Assembly: GCA_038380795.1 (NCBI GenBank)
Contig: CM076270.1
Location: 15,535,001 to 15,599,000, forward strand
DNA: 64,000 nt
Direction: 5' to 3'
DNA from: Pyrocephalus nanus
Taxonomy: Eukaryota; Chordata; Aves; Passeriformes; Tyrannidae
Part shown: positions 40,601 through 53,000 of the stretch, piece by piece
Numbering within the stretch: position 1 is the stretch's first letter
Layout: each line of letters begins with the position of its first letter
Notes under the pieces: generated by a model
The model's input: the letters and a program-made list of their open reading frames with translations, nothing else
The model's database searches: none
Told to the model about the DNA's origin: nothing
Translations under genes and position numbers: made by a program

Positions 40601-43600
40601 TTGCTTCTCTTCGGGTTTTCATTGTCAGTAAGATCCATTTCATTTTCATTTTTTCAGTGATACAAGCTTTAGGAGTAGGTGAGATTAACTTCCACTGAAG
40701 AAAAAATTTCAAGTGTTGAGTGTCATTGGGGGTTATTTTAACTTGCTATGCGTGAAGATGCTTTGTGCTTCACATGCAGAACCACTTAAGATCACTGTAC
40801 TTGTAAAGTGTGTGATCTACTAAACTAAACAGAGTTCTCTCCTTAAAGTGGAATCTGCTGTGGGAATAAATCACTCGAGTACAATAAACAAATTGCACCC
40901 CAGAAATGCTTGGTAGAGAACAGTGGTTTAGTTCTCATCTCAGACTGCTTTCAAGAATTGCAGGTGTTCTCCCTTTGTGCATGTGACGTGAGAGATGATT
41001 TAGTTTGGAGGGTACACACAGAATTGCCTTAGTTTACCTTTCTTATTGAGGGAGGAGGTGGTTTTGGTGTGTGCAGTTCTGTGTTTAACACTCACTGGGG
41101 ATTCACTGAAGTGACTGGATGTCGTTTTGCAGAGTTTTGAGTCTGTCTTTGTGATTTTTTTTTTTTTGCTCATTTTACAAGTTAAGCCTTTTCTAGCTGC
41201 TCCCTGCTTTACAGCTGAGAATGTTTTCTTTTTTTTTTTTTTTTTATTGTTACTACTTAACAAACAGCAACAGTTTGGAAGCTGATCTGGTCACTGTGTT
41301 GTAGAGGAGCATAAGGTGCTTCTGTCCTGGTTTGGGTCAGCATGGCCTGCAGGTACAGTCAGGAGTGGCTGCTTGGAGAAAGGATCTGTGCCCTGCCCCA
41401 GGCAGGAGGTGTAAGTGTGGCACAAACAGGAGATTTCTTGTTGGATGATCTCCTGCCTTGACTCTCTGTCACCTGTTATCTTCCACCCTGAATCACTCAG
41501 ATGTCCAGAGGGTCACAAGATGCTTGGCTCCACTTCCTTCTTCTCCCTGCTGACTTGAAGGAGGATTGCATTTCCGCAAAACTGAGCCACCAACAACATT
41601 TTTAAACCATACATGTTCAGAGAAGTCAAATGAGAAGAAAACTTGTTACTTTTACTGGTGCAAGAGCCAGAGGTTGTGCAGTGAGATCCAGCACCGGGTG
41701 TAAACCAAGACTTGTTTGACGGGTTGTCTGACCAGTTTGCTGCTCTAAGTTGTAGTGATGAAAGATGTGGCTGGGAAAGGGTAAAGGCAAACTTAGGACA
41801 GATTGGAGCAGTTTGGTTTGGGTTTTGCATCTGAATTCCACTGGCTCTGCTCTCAGAGTGGCTGTTCTGTGGTGCCCTCTCTGTGGGCTCCTTAAGTGCC
41901 TGGTGCTGGTCCATCGAAGGGGGAGGAGAATGGGGGGGCAGTTGGTGATGGAAACAGTGGATCTAAATCCATTGGGCAGCTTTTGGGATACACAAGCCAG
42001 CTCTTGAGCCTGCCCTTGTTCTTTTTTCACTTACCAAAATGACCCACCTGTATAATCTGCAAACCCTCAGCGTTTCTTCCCCACACACTCTTCTCCTTCC
42101 ACTCCCTCAGAAGAATCCCAGGAGCTGTGTAGGAGCAGAGTTGTGGGTGTGAGCTAGCAGCAGTTTAACTGTGTCCTTTTAAGTGGTAAATCTGCAGCTT
42201 GTTTCTGGAAGCAAGTTCAAAGTAGTTTCAAATGCTCTACCTGCTCTACAGGTGAAAACTCATCTTTGCAAATGTTCTGTGTGGAATTTCCTGCTTCCAT
42301 CCTTCAAAGGACTTTAGCTGGACAGAGGAGAGGTAGAGCAAGAGGTTTTCATTAATATTGAAAAGTATACAAAGTGAAGAAGAGTGAGGTGCACTTCACA
42401 GCATTCTAATTATATATTTTTGAGTTTGTTCTTTTAATCCAGTACACTTTAGATTAGGACACAGAACTAAGGCAATCCAATTGACTCAAGTAACGTAAGG
42501 ATTTTTGTTCCCTATATATTTGGGCACTACCTCTGGGCCTTGTCTTGAACCAATTTCCAAGAATTAATTCTCAAAACCCACACTTAGCTCAAAACAAGTC
42601 TTTTAAATAAAAGCACGATGGCTATATTTAAGACCCTTACCAGTTACTTAAATGTCACCTGCCCCACTTTTCTCACCTGGTGACCAAATAACTGGATTCT
42701 GGCAGTGTGATATTAGTGGTAAGTAGTCAGTGGGAGGCCCCTTTTGAGAGCAGGACTGTTCCATGCTTCTACATTCACTTTGTTTTTTTTTTCCTTTGAG
42801 TGAAACAAAAGCTGTCTCTGCAGGGCACTTGGTCATGCAGATGGATTTTGTTGGCTGAGGTTCCTGCCTTGGTGAAGCTGAGTGTGTGGGGTGCACACGT
42901 CAGTCTGTTGTGTAGTGGACAGGCTGACTGTTCCAAACTACACTGGCTAAAATTCATTTCAAAAGTAAAAACTATGGTTTGGGGAACAAAGTAGTGCCCA
43001 AACCAGCAAAATCTTGCATAACATCCTGATTCCTCTGAAATTTTTTCCTTTGAATTCCTCGACAGTATGTTACCAGCAGGATGGTGAACGTAACTTAATA
43101 ATACATATTTTTGAAAGCAAAGGGAGTTCCTATGCCAATTCCAGATTTTCCAGGTGGTAAGAGCATTCCTGCTGTTGATCTAGCCCTCTTTTTTTCAACA
43201 GGTATGACAGTTCAGCGATCAGAATTATTCTTGATCAAACTCCTACCATTAACTTGCAACCAAGCAATCAGACAGTGCCAGCTTTGTGACTCAAACCAGT
43301 AAGATTTCTTCCTGCGCCTTCTTGTCTTCCTCCCCACTTGCAGTCTGGATAAGGAGCATCAAAAAAGGATGCCTAATTCGGCAGCTGGACAGTCACAGAG
43401 TAACTCAAAACTGGGAGAGGAAAAAGAAAACAGCAAAGCAGTCCTGTTGAATTAATACAAGTCCTCTGTCAATTATGCAACCTGTTTACCTAGATGATCC
43501 ACGGGTTTATCTTTAGACTGAGTAGGTCTTTGTTGTCAGACCAGTGTGACTGACTACACTTTTTCCTGAATAAATACTTTATTCAGCATCGCCATGTGTG

Positions 43601-46600
43601 TCCCCACTCTGAGTTGCTTTTCCCACCCTGCGCTTGGCTTGTCGAAAATCCAGCAGCTCTGTTCATCAATGTGATTCTGTAATTCAGCCAGGCTCATTTT
43701 AAAGCAGATCCTTCAGCCCTGCCTTCTGTCTTGTGGATGCCTTTTCACTAGCTCTGTCCATCTTCCTCACTGGGAAGGGTTTTGGTGGAAGGTCTGACAA
43801 TGTTAGAAGCCATCTCTGATCATTGGTGGTATCTGGCTCTTCAGTCTGATCTCACAAAGCTTTCCTCTCTGCTTCCAGGCCAAGGAGTGTGGTCAGATGC
43901 AGAACAAGTGGCTCATGATAAACATTCAGAACGTGCAAGACTTTGCCTGCCAGTGTCTCAACCGCGATGTCTGGAGCAACGAGGCCGTGAAGAACATCAT
44001 CCGGGACCACTTCATTTTTTGGCAGGTGAGAAAGGGAATGGGGCTGGATGTGTGGGTGATTTGGGGCCTTGGTAGATGGAACAGTTAAAATAAAAAAAGA
44101 CTTATTTGAATGCAATGGCATGATGAAATTCCCTTGAGCTTGCAGAGAAGATATGTGTCGTGGAGCGTGTGTAGTTTATGGATGTAGATGTAATTCATGG
44201 ATATGCATTTGAATGCATAAACAGCCTTTCACTTGTGCAGTCAAGGTGTTGCCACATAGCTTCTAACACGTGGAGAGCTGCAGGCAGATTGTCAGCTCGT
44301 CACAGTTACTGAGAACTGTAGGTACCTTTCATAGTTTATCCTGTAAACAAGAGGAAAACTTGGTGCATTTTCAAGGCACAGTTTGTTTGTGTTCCCTCTC
44401 GGGCCACTGATTTGCCCAGCGTGGTGTTTTGCAGGTGTACCATGACAGCGAGGAAGGACAGCGGTACATCCAGTTCTATAAATTAGCAGACTTCCCTTAC
44501 GTCTCCATCCTGGATCCCAGGACAGGTAAGGCAGGTACCAGTTGGAGTTATCCCATGGGAAGGACAGGCAGGTGTAGGCTGGAATACCTTCCACTGCAGT
44601 TGGTGTTACACTGGGCTGAAGAATCTCTGCGAGACCTTGCTGTTGCTGAACAGTGACACAGTACGTTCTGGAGGAACTAAGGGAATGAAATCCCCCAAAC
44701 TTGCAGAAATCTGGTGTATTTGAAGCTTAGTGAGTGCTTTGCTTAGGAGGTGAAAATAGTTCCACCTGGTGGTAAAACTCTGAATTTAATTCTTTTTTTT
44801 TAACTCTCCTTTTAAAAGCTTCTTGAAATCACATGATGAATAAACTACAATATTTGTAAGCACTGCTTACAAATGAATCTGCTTCCTGCTCCTTCCACAC
44901 TATTTTTGTGAGGCTCAATGGTGTCTTTTTAAAATGCATCTTAGTTTTGAAATGCTATTTTGGCTTCAGGTTTGTTGTTTGGGGAGTTTTTGTTTTGTTT
45001 GTTTATTTAGGGTTTTTACCTGAACAATCAAATTTCTGCCTCCCCCTCCAGTTCTTTCAAAAGTGTTACTTTTTCTCTTGTATCCCAGCACCTTCTTTTA
45101 TCATCGTGTAATGCAGCTGTCAGGTCATATAATGCTGGTCTGGTCTCCTCCTTCTAAGGACTGAAGTAATAATGTCTGTGATCAAAGCTGAGATTTCTTC
45201 ATGTTTGACTTAAACCAGCCAAAAATATACATTTTTTTTTAATGTTGCAGCTGAAGTTAGGATACTCTTCTTAGCACTTTACTTCTGGGAACAAATGCTG
45301 TTTGCCAAGGGTTGGAATCAGTTCAGCAGGAATATGTGGAAGTACTTTTTCATAAACCAAGTGGTTTGGTGTTTATTCATTTGGAAGACAAATCCACCAT
45401 TCTGTGCTCACATAGATAGAAAGAAAAGAAAAATAAACTGAGTCTGTATTTGTGTCTGTCCCTTTTCAAGGGAGTGGAAGGGGGAAGCTCCATGATTTCA
45501 GGTGGTAGCCTGTGGGAAGCTGCAGTTCTACAAATATGGACTCTTGCAGCAGTGAGTTGGTGTGTTTGACCACTGAACTGCAATTTTTTGCTGAAATTGT
45601 GTTTCATGATGCCTTTTGTTCCCTAGGCCAGAAGCTCGTGGAGTGGCACCAGCTGGATGTGACTTCTTTCCTGGACCAAGTGACCGGGTTCCTGAGTGAG
45701 CACGGCCAGCTGGATGGGCATTCCACCAGCCCTCCCCAGAAATGCTCTCGCTCAGTAAGTATGAGGCCCTCTAGCAGGACTGGAGGCACCTGAAAGAGCA
45801 CTCTGGCCTGTCTTTATCCAGCTCCACTGATTTCCCAGACAGACTCACCGAGTTGGTGCAAGGGCATGCAAAAATGCGGTGTGCCAGGGAATACCTTCTC
45901 CCAGGATCACCGTTTTGTTGTGCAGTGTGCGCTGTCAGCATTTGGTTTGGATTTAACAGCACGTGTGAGAGGAAAATGGATTACTCCAGGCAGAACTCCA
46001 AGGAGAAGCCATTAACTAACAATAGCATGACTAGCTTTCCCTGCTGTTTGTTCCTGACAGGTTTAGTAGCTTCCCTTTGGAAGGCCGGTGCCCTTTTGAT
46101 TTTTCGGTACATATTTAAAAGTGATTCTGATGTATTTGTGTCGTACCTGCATTCCACAGGAGAGTCTCATCGATGCCAGTGAGGACAGCCAGCTGGAAGC
46201 TGCCATCAGAGCGTCCCTGCAGGAGACACATTTTGATTCCTCGCAGGCCAAGCAGGAGAGCCGGTCGGACGAGGAGTCGGAGTCGGAGCTTTTTTCTGGA
46301 AGCGAGGAGTTTATTTCAGTTTGCGGCTCTGAGGAGGAGGAGGAATCGGAGGTTCCTGCCAAGCTGAGGAAGTCTCCGCACAAGGACTTGGGTTATAAAA
46401 AAGAGGAGAGCCGGAGGCCTCAGCCTGAGGCCCCTGCAAGGACTGAGCCTGGGACGACATCCAACCACAGAGTTGTGCCCTGTGTCGACGCAGGAACGCT
46501 GGAGGAGTCACCAGACAAGCCTGAGAGTACATTTCGGGGCCTAGATGTGAATGGTAAGTTCACACTTTTTATCATAACCTGGCTTTTGTTGTGTTTTTTT

Positions 46601-49600
46601 TTCCCCTGAAACTGTTTATACTCTTCCAGGCATGGTTTGATCCCTGGTTTTAAAAAGCTGATTTTCTGACTCCTTGCCACTAGACAGTGATTCCCCGTGG
46701 CAGCAGCACCACTTTGGCTCAGCCTGCAGAGAGTCCTGTTAGTCACAGTGTCACAGAACCTCCTGAGCTGGGAGGGACCCATAAGGATCGTGGAGTCCGC
46801 ACACAAGACACACCAACAATCCCACCCTGTCCCTGAGAGTGTTGTCCTAGCACTCCTTGGGCTCTGGCAGGGTTGATGCTGTGACCAAGTCCCTGAGCTC
46901 AGGTTTCTTAGTTTGAGACCTTGCCCAGGAGTAAAGCACGCACTGGTGTAATGCAGGTGCAGTGTGCTCTGGACAGACTGACTCGTTCCAGTCACTGCTG
47001 TCTTGGAAGAGTCCCGAGTTTGATGTGTATATTTTAAGCACATGTGGTAGAAATACATCTTCATAGACTGGAAACCTGTGTTTGTCTGCAGCCCCTAATC
47101 CTGCTGTGCTGTCCTCCCTAAAATCTGCACAAGAGCTCAATTCAAGTCCTGTTGTTAACCTGCAGTAACTTCCTTTGTGTAGGACCAAAGGCACAGCTGA
47201 TGCTGAGGTATCCAGATGGAAAGAGGGAACAAGTTTCACTGCCCGAACAAGCTAAACTTCTGGTGAGTGGAGTTAATGGGAATCCTTGTTTGAGTACAGG
47301 AGAGCTGAACCTGGAGAATTGCTATACCTCTGGCACTGCTGAAATCAGATCTAGTGGAAGAGGTCTATCCTAGGGAGTGCTTGCGCTGTCCTTCTGTTGT
47401 GTTCAGTGTCACTCCTCTATGATCAGCAGACCCTGCTCCCTCTGTGTGTTGGGTTCCCAGTACACTCCAGTGCCTTCCTTAATCCCCAAACCACTCATTT
47501 CCATTCTGCAGTGGCTCTAAGTGGCTTCTGCATTAATCATTAATTACCATAAAATACCCTCAGCTCACTCATTTGCGGGACCTTGTTTCTAAATGGAAAA
47601 GTTTAGTTGGTAAAAGCAAAAGCAAAACTCTCCTTTCTCATTCTCCATCGCTCCCATCATACTTCCAGCCTCCCTTCTGGACATGGATGACACAGCAGAC
47701 TTTGGAGGAAGTTCTCTCAAAACAAATTCATTACAGTATTAATTTCAGTTTCACAGTGAAATTCATGGTTTCAAGTGTGCTTTGGGCTGGCTTCCCTTAG
47801 AGAAGTCAGTGTGGATGGCACTGCCGTGCAGATTTTGTGGGTGCTTTCCTGGAAGCAGCGTGCAGAGAGGTCACTGTGCTCCTGTTAGCCATGAGCTCTC
47901 AGGACACGGTGACCAGCTAAGCTCATTTTCATGTAAGCAACCTAATAGTCTTAGGGAAGGCAAAAGCACACCTCTTCAGAAGGGTTTTGTGCAGATTTGG
48001 GAGAGAAGTCTCCTATCTCATACAGAAAATGAGGCTATCACCTAGTCTGCAGCACTCTGGGAGTGTGCAGTGTCCTCAGCTCATGTTCTTAACTCTCCTG
48101 CTTGAAAATAAATGGGGGAAAAAAAGATCTTAACTGCTTTTTGAAAGCAACCTGCTAAGTAAATTTGTGTATATTAATAAACATGTAGCACTTCTGAATA
48201 CTTCAGGGATTTATTTAGGCAGTACATAGGTGTAATACTGAGATATCCCCTGATGATCCTGCCTTCTGGTTTGACTCCTTTTATGGACTGTGGAAGTTAA
48301 AGGAAATTTATCTCAGCATGTGATTTCCGTTCTGCTCTACAGTCAGCAGAGGAATTGAACTGAGTCAAGGTTTGTGGGTAAAGGCATTTTCTGATTGCAG
48401 AGCTGAGCAGGCAGCTTGTGTGCTCCCCTCATGTGATCTTCTAAAGCTGTTTCAGTCAGATGGAGATTTGAGTCTCAGGTGTTGCTTTGTGAGCATTATT
48501 TCCACGGTGATCTTTTGCATTTTAAAGCTGGCCAGAACTACAAATTGTTTAAGGAGACAGTTGCACTTGAGGAGTTTTAACTGTTGAAAGCAGGGCTGTA
48601 GATGAGCTTGTCCAGGGCCCTCTCAAGCTGAGTCCAGAATAATTCCAGCAAGGGACATGGCACTATTTTCCTGGGAAGTTTACTCCAAAGTTTAATTTCT
48701 CTCATAATAAAGAATTCCTTTTCTATATCCAGATGAAATTTCCCCTGGGGTAACTTGTGTGTGTTGTCTCTCCTCACCATGCATCTTTGGGAAAGAAATG
48801 CCTCTGTCATCTTTATATTGGAACACTGTGATGATAATCCCACCAAAATCATCCCAGTGACATCCTGGATCTCTAGGCAAGCAGCAAACTTCCAAGAGTG
48901 GGTTAGGTCAGAGGTTGGGTCCTTCACGAGCCCCTTCCATCATAAAATCACAGAATGGTTTGAGTTGGAAGGGATTTTAAAGCTCATCCAGTTCCACCCC
49001 CTGCCATTGACAGGGACACCTTCCACTAGACCACGTTGTTCCAAGCCCTGTCCAACCTGGTCTTGGACACTCTCAGGGATCAGGAGTCCAAAATCTCTCT
49101 GGGTAACCTGTTCCAGAAGAATGCTGCAGGCTGCTGGAATTCGCTGTCATAAGTTATCCACCAAAACTATGTAACAGTAGTGTTGAAACGCCCCCCTTTT
49201 TTTTTCACACTTTATATTTTATTGCATACAAGACACTTGCCTTTTTTTCCCTCTCTCTTTAAAAAGCTTCAGCTTTTCATTCTGCCTGTGTCTTGCTCTG
49301 TTGCAGTATCCTCTTTTCTTCTGCCCATCTCCACTTCTCTATTCCTACTTTATGCTCTTACCTGCTGTATTCCCTGATGAAATTTCCCTCATCATAGCAT
49401 GGACATGAGCTCTTCCTGATGCCTCTGCTTGTAGGGTTGTGAGGCTGAAGCCCCTTCATCCCAATGCCCTCTGTATCCTGCCCCAATTGCCACTGTAGGC
49501 AGAGAAGTCAGTGAACTGTAAAGAGATTTGAAAATACAAATCAAACAACCCCAAACCCTCCTGCTTCTTGGAGGCAAGGAAAAAAATAACGAGTAAATGT

Positions 49601-50069
49601 ACTGCATTTATTTTGGTTAATCACAAAAGATGCTTTTTTGGTGGCTTTTAGGTTTAGGGTAAGGATTAATATCTGATAAACAAGTGAGAGGGCTTTTATT
49701 TGGGGGCATTTAAGGCTTTTTTTTTTTTCAAATTTTATTTCAGGGGGTTTTTTTTCAATTTTTTTCAACTTTTTCAAATTTTTATTTTATTTGCAAATTT
49801 TATTTTTTATTTCTTGCATTAGTGTGCTGTTATGTATAGTTTACCTTGTGTGTATTAGGTTCCTCCTGTGAATTCTGTGACACCCCTTTGCCTTTCCTTC
49901 TCTCCAGGCCCTTGTGAAACACGTCCAGTCCAAAGGATACCCCAACGAACGCTTTGAACTGCTCACCAACTTCCCCCGGAGGAAACTCTCCCACCTGGAC
50001 TATGAGATCACATTACAGGAGGCAGGCCTGTGTCCTCAAGAGACTGTCTTTGTGCAGGAAAGGAATTAG
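28085..50069 (+). CDS. UBXN7: UBXN7, UBA-UAS-UIM-UBX adaptor for p97 and cullin ligases
   Basis: Eleven coding exons keep phase: 28085-28157, 31668-31815, 34027-34094, 36360-36425, 38004-38116, 43879-44025, 44435-44525, 45627-45754, 46160-46553, 47183-47262 and 49908-50069. They encode 489 aa, the same length as human. Order of domains: UBA-like domain (about 12-54, GASESVGKHMLEACNNNLEM), thioredoxin-like UAS domain (about 130-260, DRDVW/IIRDHFIFWQVYHDS), UIM (about 284-303, DSQLEAAIRASLQET), an acidic serine-rich linker, and the C-terminal UBX domain (about 408-486) carrying the p97-binding NFPRRKL loop. UBXN7 binds neddylated cullins through its UIM and p97 through UBX. It helps extract CRL substrates such as HIF1A, and CRL2-marked CMG helicase at replication termination. 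The introns hold several CR1 fragments, and intron 5 (5.8 kb) and intron 1 (3.5 kb) show no other genes. Orthology is secure. Confidence 0.98.
30505..30650 (+). mobile_element. CR1 LINE 3'-end fragment
   Basis: GGATAGGGCTTGGAGCACCCTGGTCTAGTGGAAAGTGTCCCTGCCC through TTCCAACCCAAACCATCCTGTTATTCTAGG, in UBXN7 intron 1. It forms an inverted pair with the fragment at 30927. Confidence 0.88.
30927..31368 (-). mobile_element. CR1 LINE 3' region, about 440 bp
   Basis: A long reverse-complement CR1 piece, from CACAGAATCATGGAATGATTTGGG through CAGGCTGAACATCCCCAGCTCTCCCAGCC to CTCCATGGCCTCTTCTGAAC. It ends about 300 bp before UBXN7 exon 2. Confidence 0.93.
32158..32445 (-). mobile_element. Older CR1-type LINE fragment
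   Basis: CATAGAATTCTGCAATTGTTAAGGTC, then CCACTTCCCTGGGCAGCCCGTGCCAGTGCTTGACAACCC and CTCCCCTGGCACAACTTGAGGC, identify a reverse-complement CR1 of a more diverged subfamily. It lies just after UBXN7 exon 2. Confidence 0.8.
33825..33895 (+). mobile_element. Possible diverged CR1 tail
   Basis: GGTCTCTCAAGGTCCCTTTTAACCCCAAATCTCTTCATTCTGTG resembles a CR1 3' end but is short and diverged. Confidence 0.45.
37028..37312 (-). mobile_element. CR1 LINE 3' fragment
   Basis: CATGGAATCATTAAGGTTGGAAAAGCCCTCCAAGACAATCGAGTCCAACC through CTCCCCTGGTGCAGCCTGAGGCTGTTTCCTCTTGTCCTGT, reverse complement, in UBXN7 intron 4. Confidence 0.9.
37502..37597 (+). mobile_element. CR1 LINE 3'-end fragment
   Basis: ACCTGATCTAGTGGAAGGTGTCC through CCCTTCCAACCCAAACCATTCTGGGATTCC, opposite in orientation to the fragment at 37028. 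Confidence 0.8.
38265..38541 (+). mobile_element. CR1 LINE 3' fragment with intact tail
   Basis: The sequence runs from GACATTCAGGGACATTAGGACAACAGGGC to CTCTTCCAACCCAGTTAATTCTATGATTCTATGA. It keeps the 8-bp terminal repeat ATTCTATG twice. It begins about 150 bp after UBXN7 exon 5. Confidence 0.93.
38558..38605 (-). mobile_element. Short CR1-like tail fragment
   Basis: CACCTGGAAGGGACCTACAAGGACCATCAGGTCCAGCTCCTG is a reverse-complement CR1 tail meeting the plus-strand element tail to tail. Confidence 0.6.
46748..46885 (-). mobile_element. CR1 LINE fragment
   Basis: GTCACAGAACCTCCTGAGCTGGGAGGGACCCATAAGGATCGTGGAGTCC matches a reverse-complement CR1 3' end of another subfamily. It lies in UBXN7 intron 9. 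Confidence 0.75.
48595..48935 (-). mobile_element. Diverged CR1-like fragment
   Basis: GAGTCCAGAATAATTCCAGCAAGGGAC, AAGAATTCCTTTTCTATATCCAGATGAAATTTCCCCTGGGG and CTGTCATCTTTATATTGG recall the internal CR1 region in reverse complement, but similarity is weak. Confidence 0.45.
48945..49128 (-). mobile_element. CR1 LINE 3'-end fragment
   Basis: AATCACAGAATGGTTTGAGTTGGAAGGGATTTTAAAGCTCATCCAGTTCC through CTCTCTGGGTAACCTGTTCCAG, in UBXN7 intron 10. Confidence 0.9.
49722..49815. repeat. T-rich low-complexity tract
   Basis: Repeated TTTTTCAAATTTTATTT-like units form an AT-rich tract about 100 bp upstream of the last UBXN7 exon's acceptor. Confidence 0.7.
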
Positions 50070-53000
50070 CACTGTGGCCTGAGTTCTCCCAGCCTTCCTC
50101 CCCTCTCCCCTTTGCCTGGGACACCGACTCGTTAAATATGCAGTTAAGGGTCATAGGATTGCAGTGCTGGAATCAGACAGGCAGCTGACTGGCCCTTCCC
50201 TCTCTTCCTCTCTCTTCCTCCCTTCTCCTCTCTCTCTTCCTCCCTTCTCCTGCTCTAGTGACCAAATGAGAGTGCTCAGAGTTTTATTTTCTTCCTCAGC
50301 TGCAGAGAGCGTTGGGAAGAACATCTTCCCTCTGCTTTCCTGGGATAAAGTAAAACGGTGATCGGTGTGTCCAGCGTGCTGGAGCTTGGAGTGGCCATAA
50401 TACACAAACCCTTCTCGCTGCTAATTCTTAAATCTGTTTTGTTTAATTTATTTTTGAAAAGAGTGTGTGATAAGGCACTGAGTCATCTCTCTAAGAAGAG
50501 AGCGTAATCTTCAGGACAGTCTTTCCTTTGTTTGGATTCCCTACATGAAAGGTGTCCATTAACCTTCCAGCCTTCTCAAGGGTTCACTGACCCAACACTC
50601 TGGTTTTGGGAAGGGGTTGTGTTGAGCTGTGGTAAAATACTCTGCCTCCATGTAATTTTAAGGCTTCCAGGTTGACTTCATGTTTTCCTCCTGCTTTAAA
50701 CTGCCAGTGGACATAGTAAAAAAACCAACCAACCCCCCCAAAAAAGCCAGCTGTGCTCTATTTGGGATTGACTGCTTGGCCCAGAGGGAAAGCTGTGTGT
50801 CCACTGCTGGAGCAGAACCAACTCCTTTGTGGGAGTGGGTGGGTTTTCCGTGTTCTCTTCCCAACATCCTCAAAGTGTCTCCTTACTTGCTCTCAGGATT
50901 TTGCAAATGATGACAGAAGGTGATACTGTGGAGATCTTGGACTCTGAAAACACCTCCCACAGACCTGACAGTTAGTTGGCCTTTTTTCCTTGGCACAGCA
51001 TCTTGGTTGGTTTTCCCAGGAGTGATTGGCACGAGTTAATGCTTCAGAAAAAGCTTCCCAACCTGATGGCTTGAACTCCCTGGGATGATTTTTTTATTCT
51101 GTTGCCATGTTCATCTGCTGTCACTTACCTCTGAGGCTGAGGGGCTGCATGGGAAAATTTCTCCCTTGTTTAGGCTTTCCTTTCAGCTCTGGAAGGTGGC
51201 TCCAGAAGTCAGTGCCCTGTTTTTCCTCCAGTGTCCTCTGTAGACTTGGAGCTGTTGATCAGTTGGTGTTTCAGAAGGTGTTAGAGGAGTTAACCAGCAC
51301 AACCATCAAGGGTGGTTGGTGAAATTTGTGTATTTACAACTAAAAACTAGATTTGACACGCTCTTCTGTGGGGAGAAAGGCAGCTGAGACCTGCCATAAC
51401 TGCTGACTTTTTCTGCCACTCTCAGATGATTGTACATATTAAAGACTTCAGTAGTCAGAAATTTACCGTGTTCAAACTTTTCAGGATATTTTGCCTTTAG
51501 TTTCATACTAGCCTGGATACTTAGGAGCCTTTAAATGTGAGGGATCACAGAAAATGTCTTGTGTTCCCCAGGAGAATTTGAGCTCACAGCTGTCTTCTGC
51601 TCATAATTGGGTTTGACATGTAATCATGCAAAATTGTGTAAATTGATTTCCCTTCTACACAAACACTGGCTGCATTCTACTGCAGGATGTAGTGTCAGGA
51701 AAGCAAAATCTGACCCCAGTTTCCTGATCAGTGTCACCAGATGTCATTTTGGTTTGTAAAGACACCCTGGCATGGAAGCAGCTGCCAGCACGGAACAGTG
51801 AGGTGCCAGGGCAGCAGAGGAGAGGGGGGTTGTGTTTGGCCTGTGAAGCAGCAGTGGCACCTCTGGACTGAAGGATCCTTTGGTTTCTGGGATGTTGACA
51901 TTCACAGCTTGTGTTTCCATGTAGATGTAGTGCTTCCTGAAGCAGCTTCAGCTGCTTAGTTGGAATAACTCACTGTTTGCTGCTCCTCCATGGTCAGCCC
52001 CAGGCAGGTGAAGGCAGAACCCAGCACGTGTAGAGTAACAGCCCCTCGTGTCCCTTGGGCAGTGGGAGCACAGGGACCTTCCCTCCTCTTCTGCCTGTGC
52101 ACCCTTGGTGGTTCCAGGGTCCTCTCCACGTTGTGGCTGCTTGGTTGTGTTGGCTGGTGGAGGCCCCGCTCAGTTTGGACAGGCCTGGCTTTGTATCCCC
52201 TCTGGGAATGTTGTTCCACAGCAGCTTTCCTGCAGTTGGATGTGCAGAACTGACTCTGCCCTCTCGCTCCCAGGTCTGGTTTATGGGCAGCTTCTCCCCC
52301 CCAGCCCCTCCCTGGGTGTACTTGTGTACTCATGGGGCTGTGAGCTCTGTGAGGACACAGGAGTTGCTTTAGCAGGGAAAGAAGAAATGAAGATTTACAT
52401 TGAAAGTAAATTCTCCCATCTTTTGGTTTCTAGTAGTTTGTTCTGTTCCAAGAAATCACGATCCTGACTTTTTTGTTGCTGTTGTTGGTTTCTGTGGCAC
52501 AATGTGTTTTTTCTATCAGTTTTCTTTTGCTTTGCTTTGAGAGCAAGAGACAGAGAAAAGAGTGTTTAGGGAATGTGTGTTCCCTACATGTGGCTCTTCT
52601 TTCCTTCATTCTTCTCCTCTCCCTCCCTTCTTCCCAACCCAAATAACACCCAGTGCTGTGGCACACGTGTCAGTCAGCTGTGCTGTAGGGGCTGAAAGCT
52701 GTTAAGAAACAGCAGCACCAGCCAGGATACAACCCCTTCAGATCTTCATCCCTGTTGAAGCCCTTGGGACGATGTATTTTGCTGTCCTGAGGAACGGGGG
52801 TGAAAATATGAACTCAGTTGTGGCTGGGACAGCAGTGAAGACGAGGGCTGGTTGGGCATTGTTTGAAGGGCCTTTGCCACAGTCACTTCTGGATGTGAAA
52901 TCTGCAGCTCAAACTGCCTTTGGCAGGTGGGTAAAAAAATGCCTTAGGTCTGGTTGTGAAATAAGGTGTTGACATACAAAGGACAAAGGAAACAAATCCT

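Noticed and set aside
41208..41247. Long T-tracts in UBXN7 intron 5, possible poly(A) of an inverted processed pseudogene
   Set aside because: No recognisable coding remnant lies on the minus strand next to them and no target-site duplication was seen; simple low-complexity DNA is enough.
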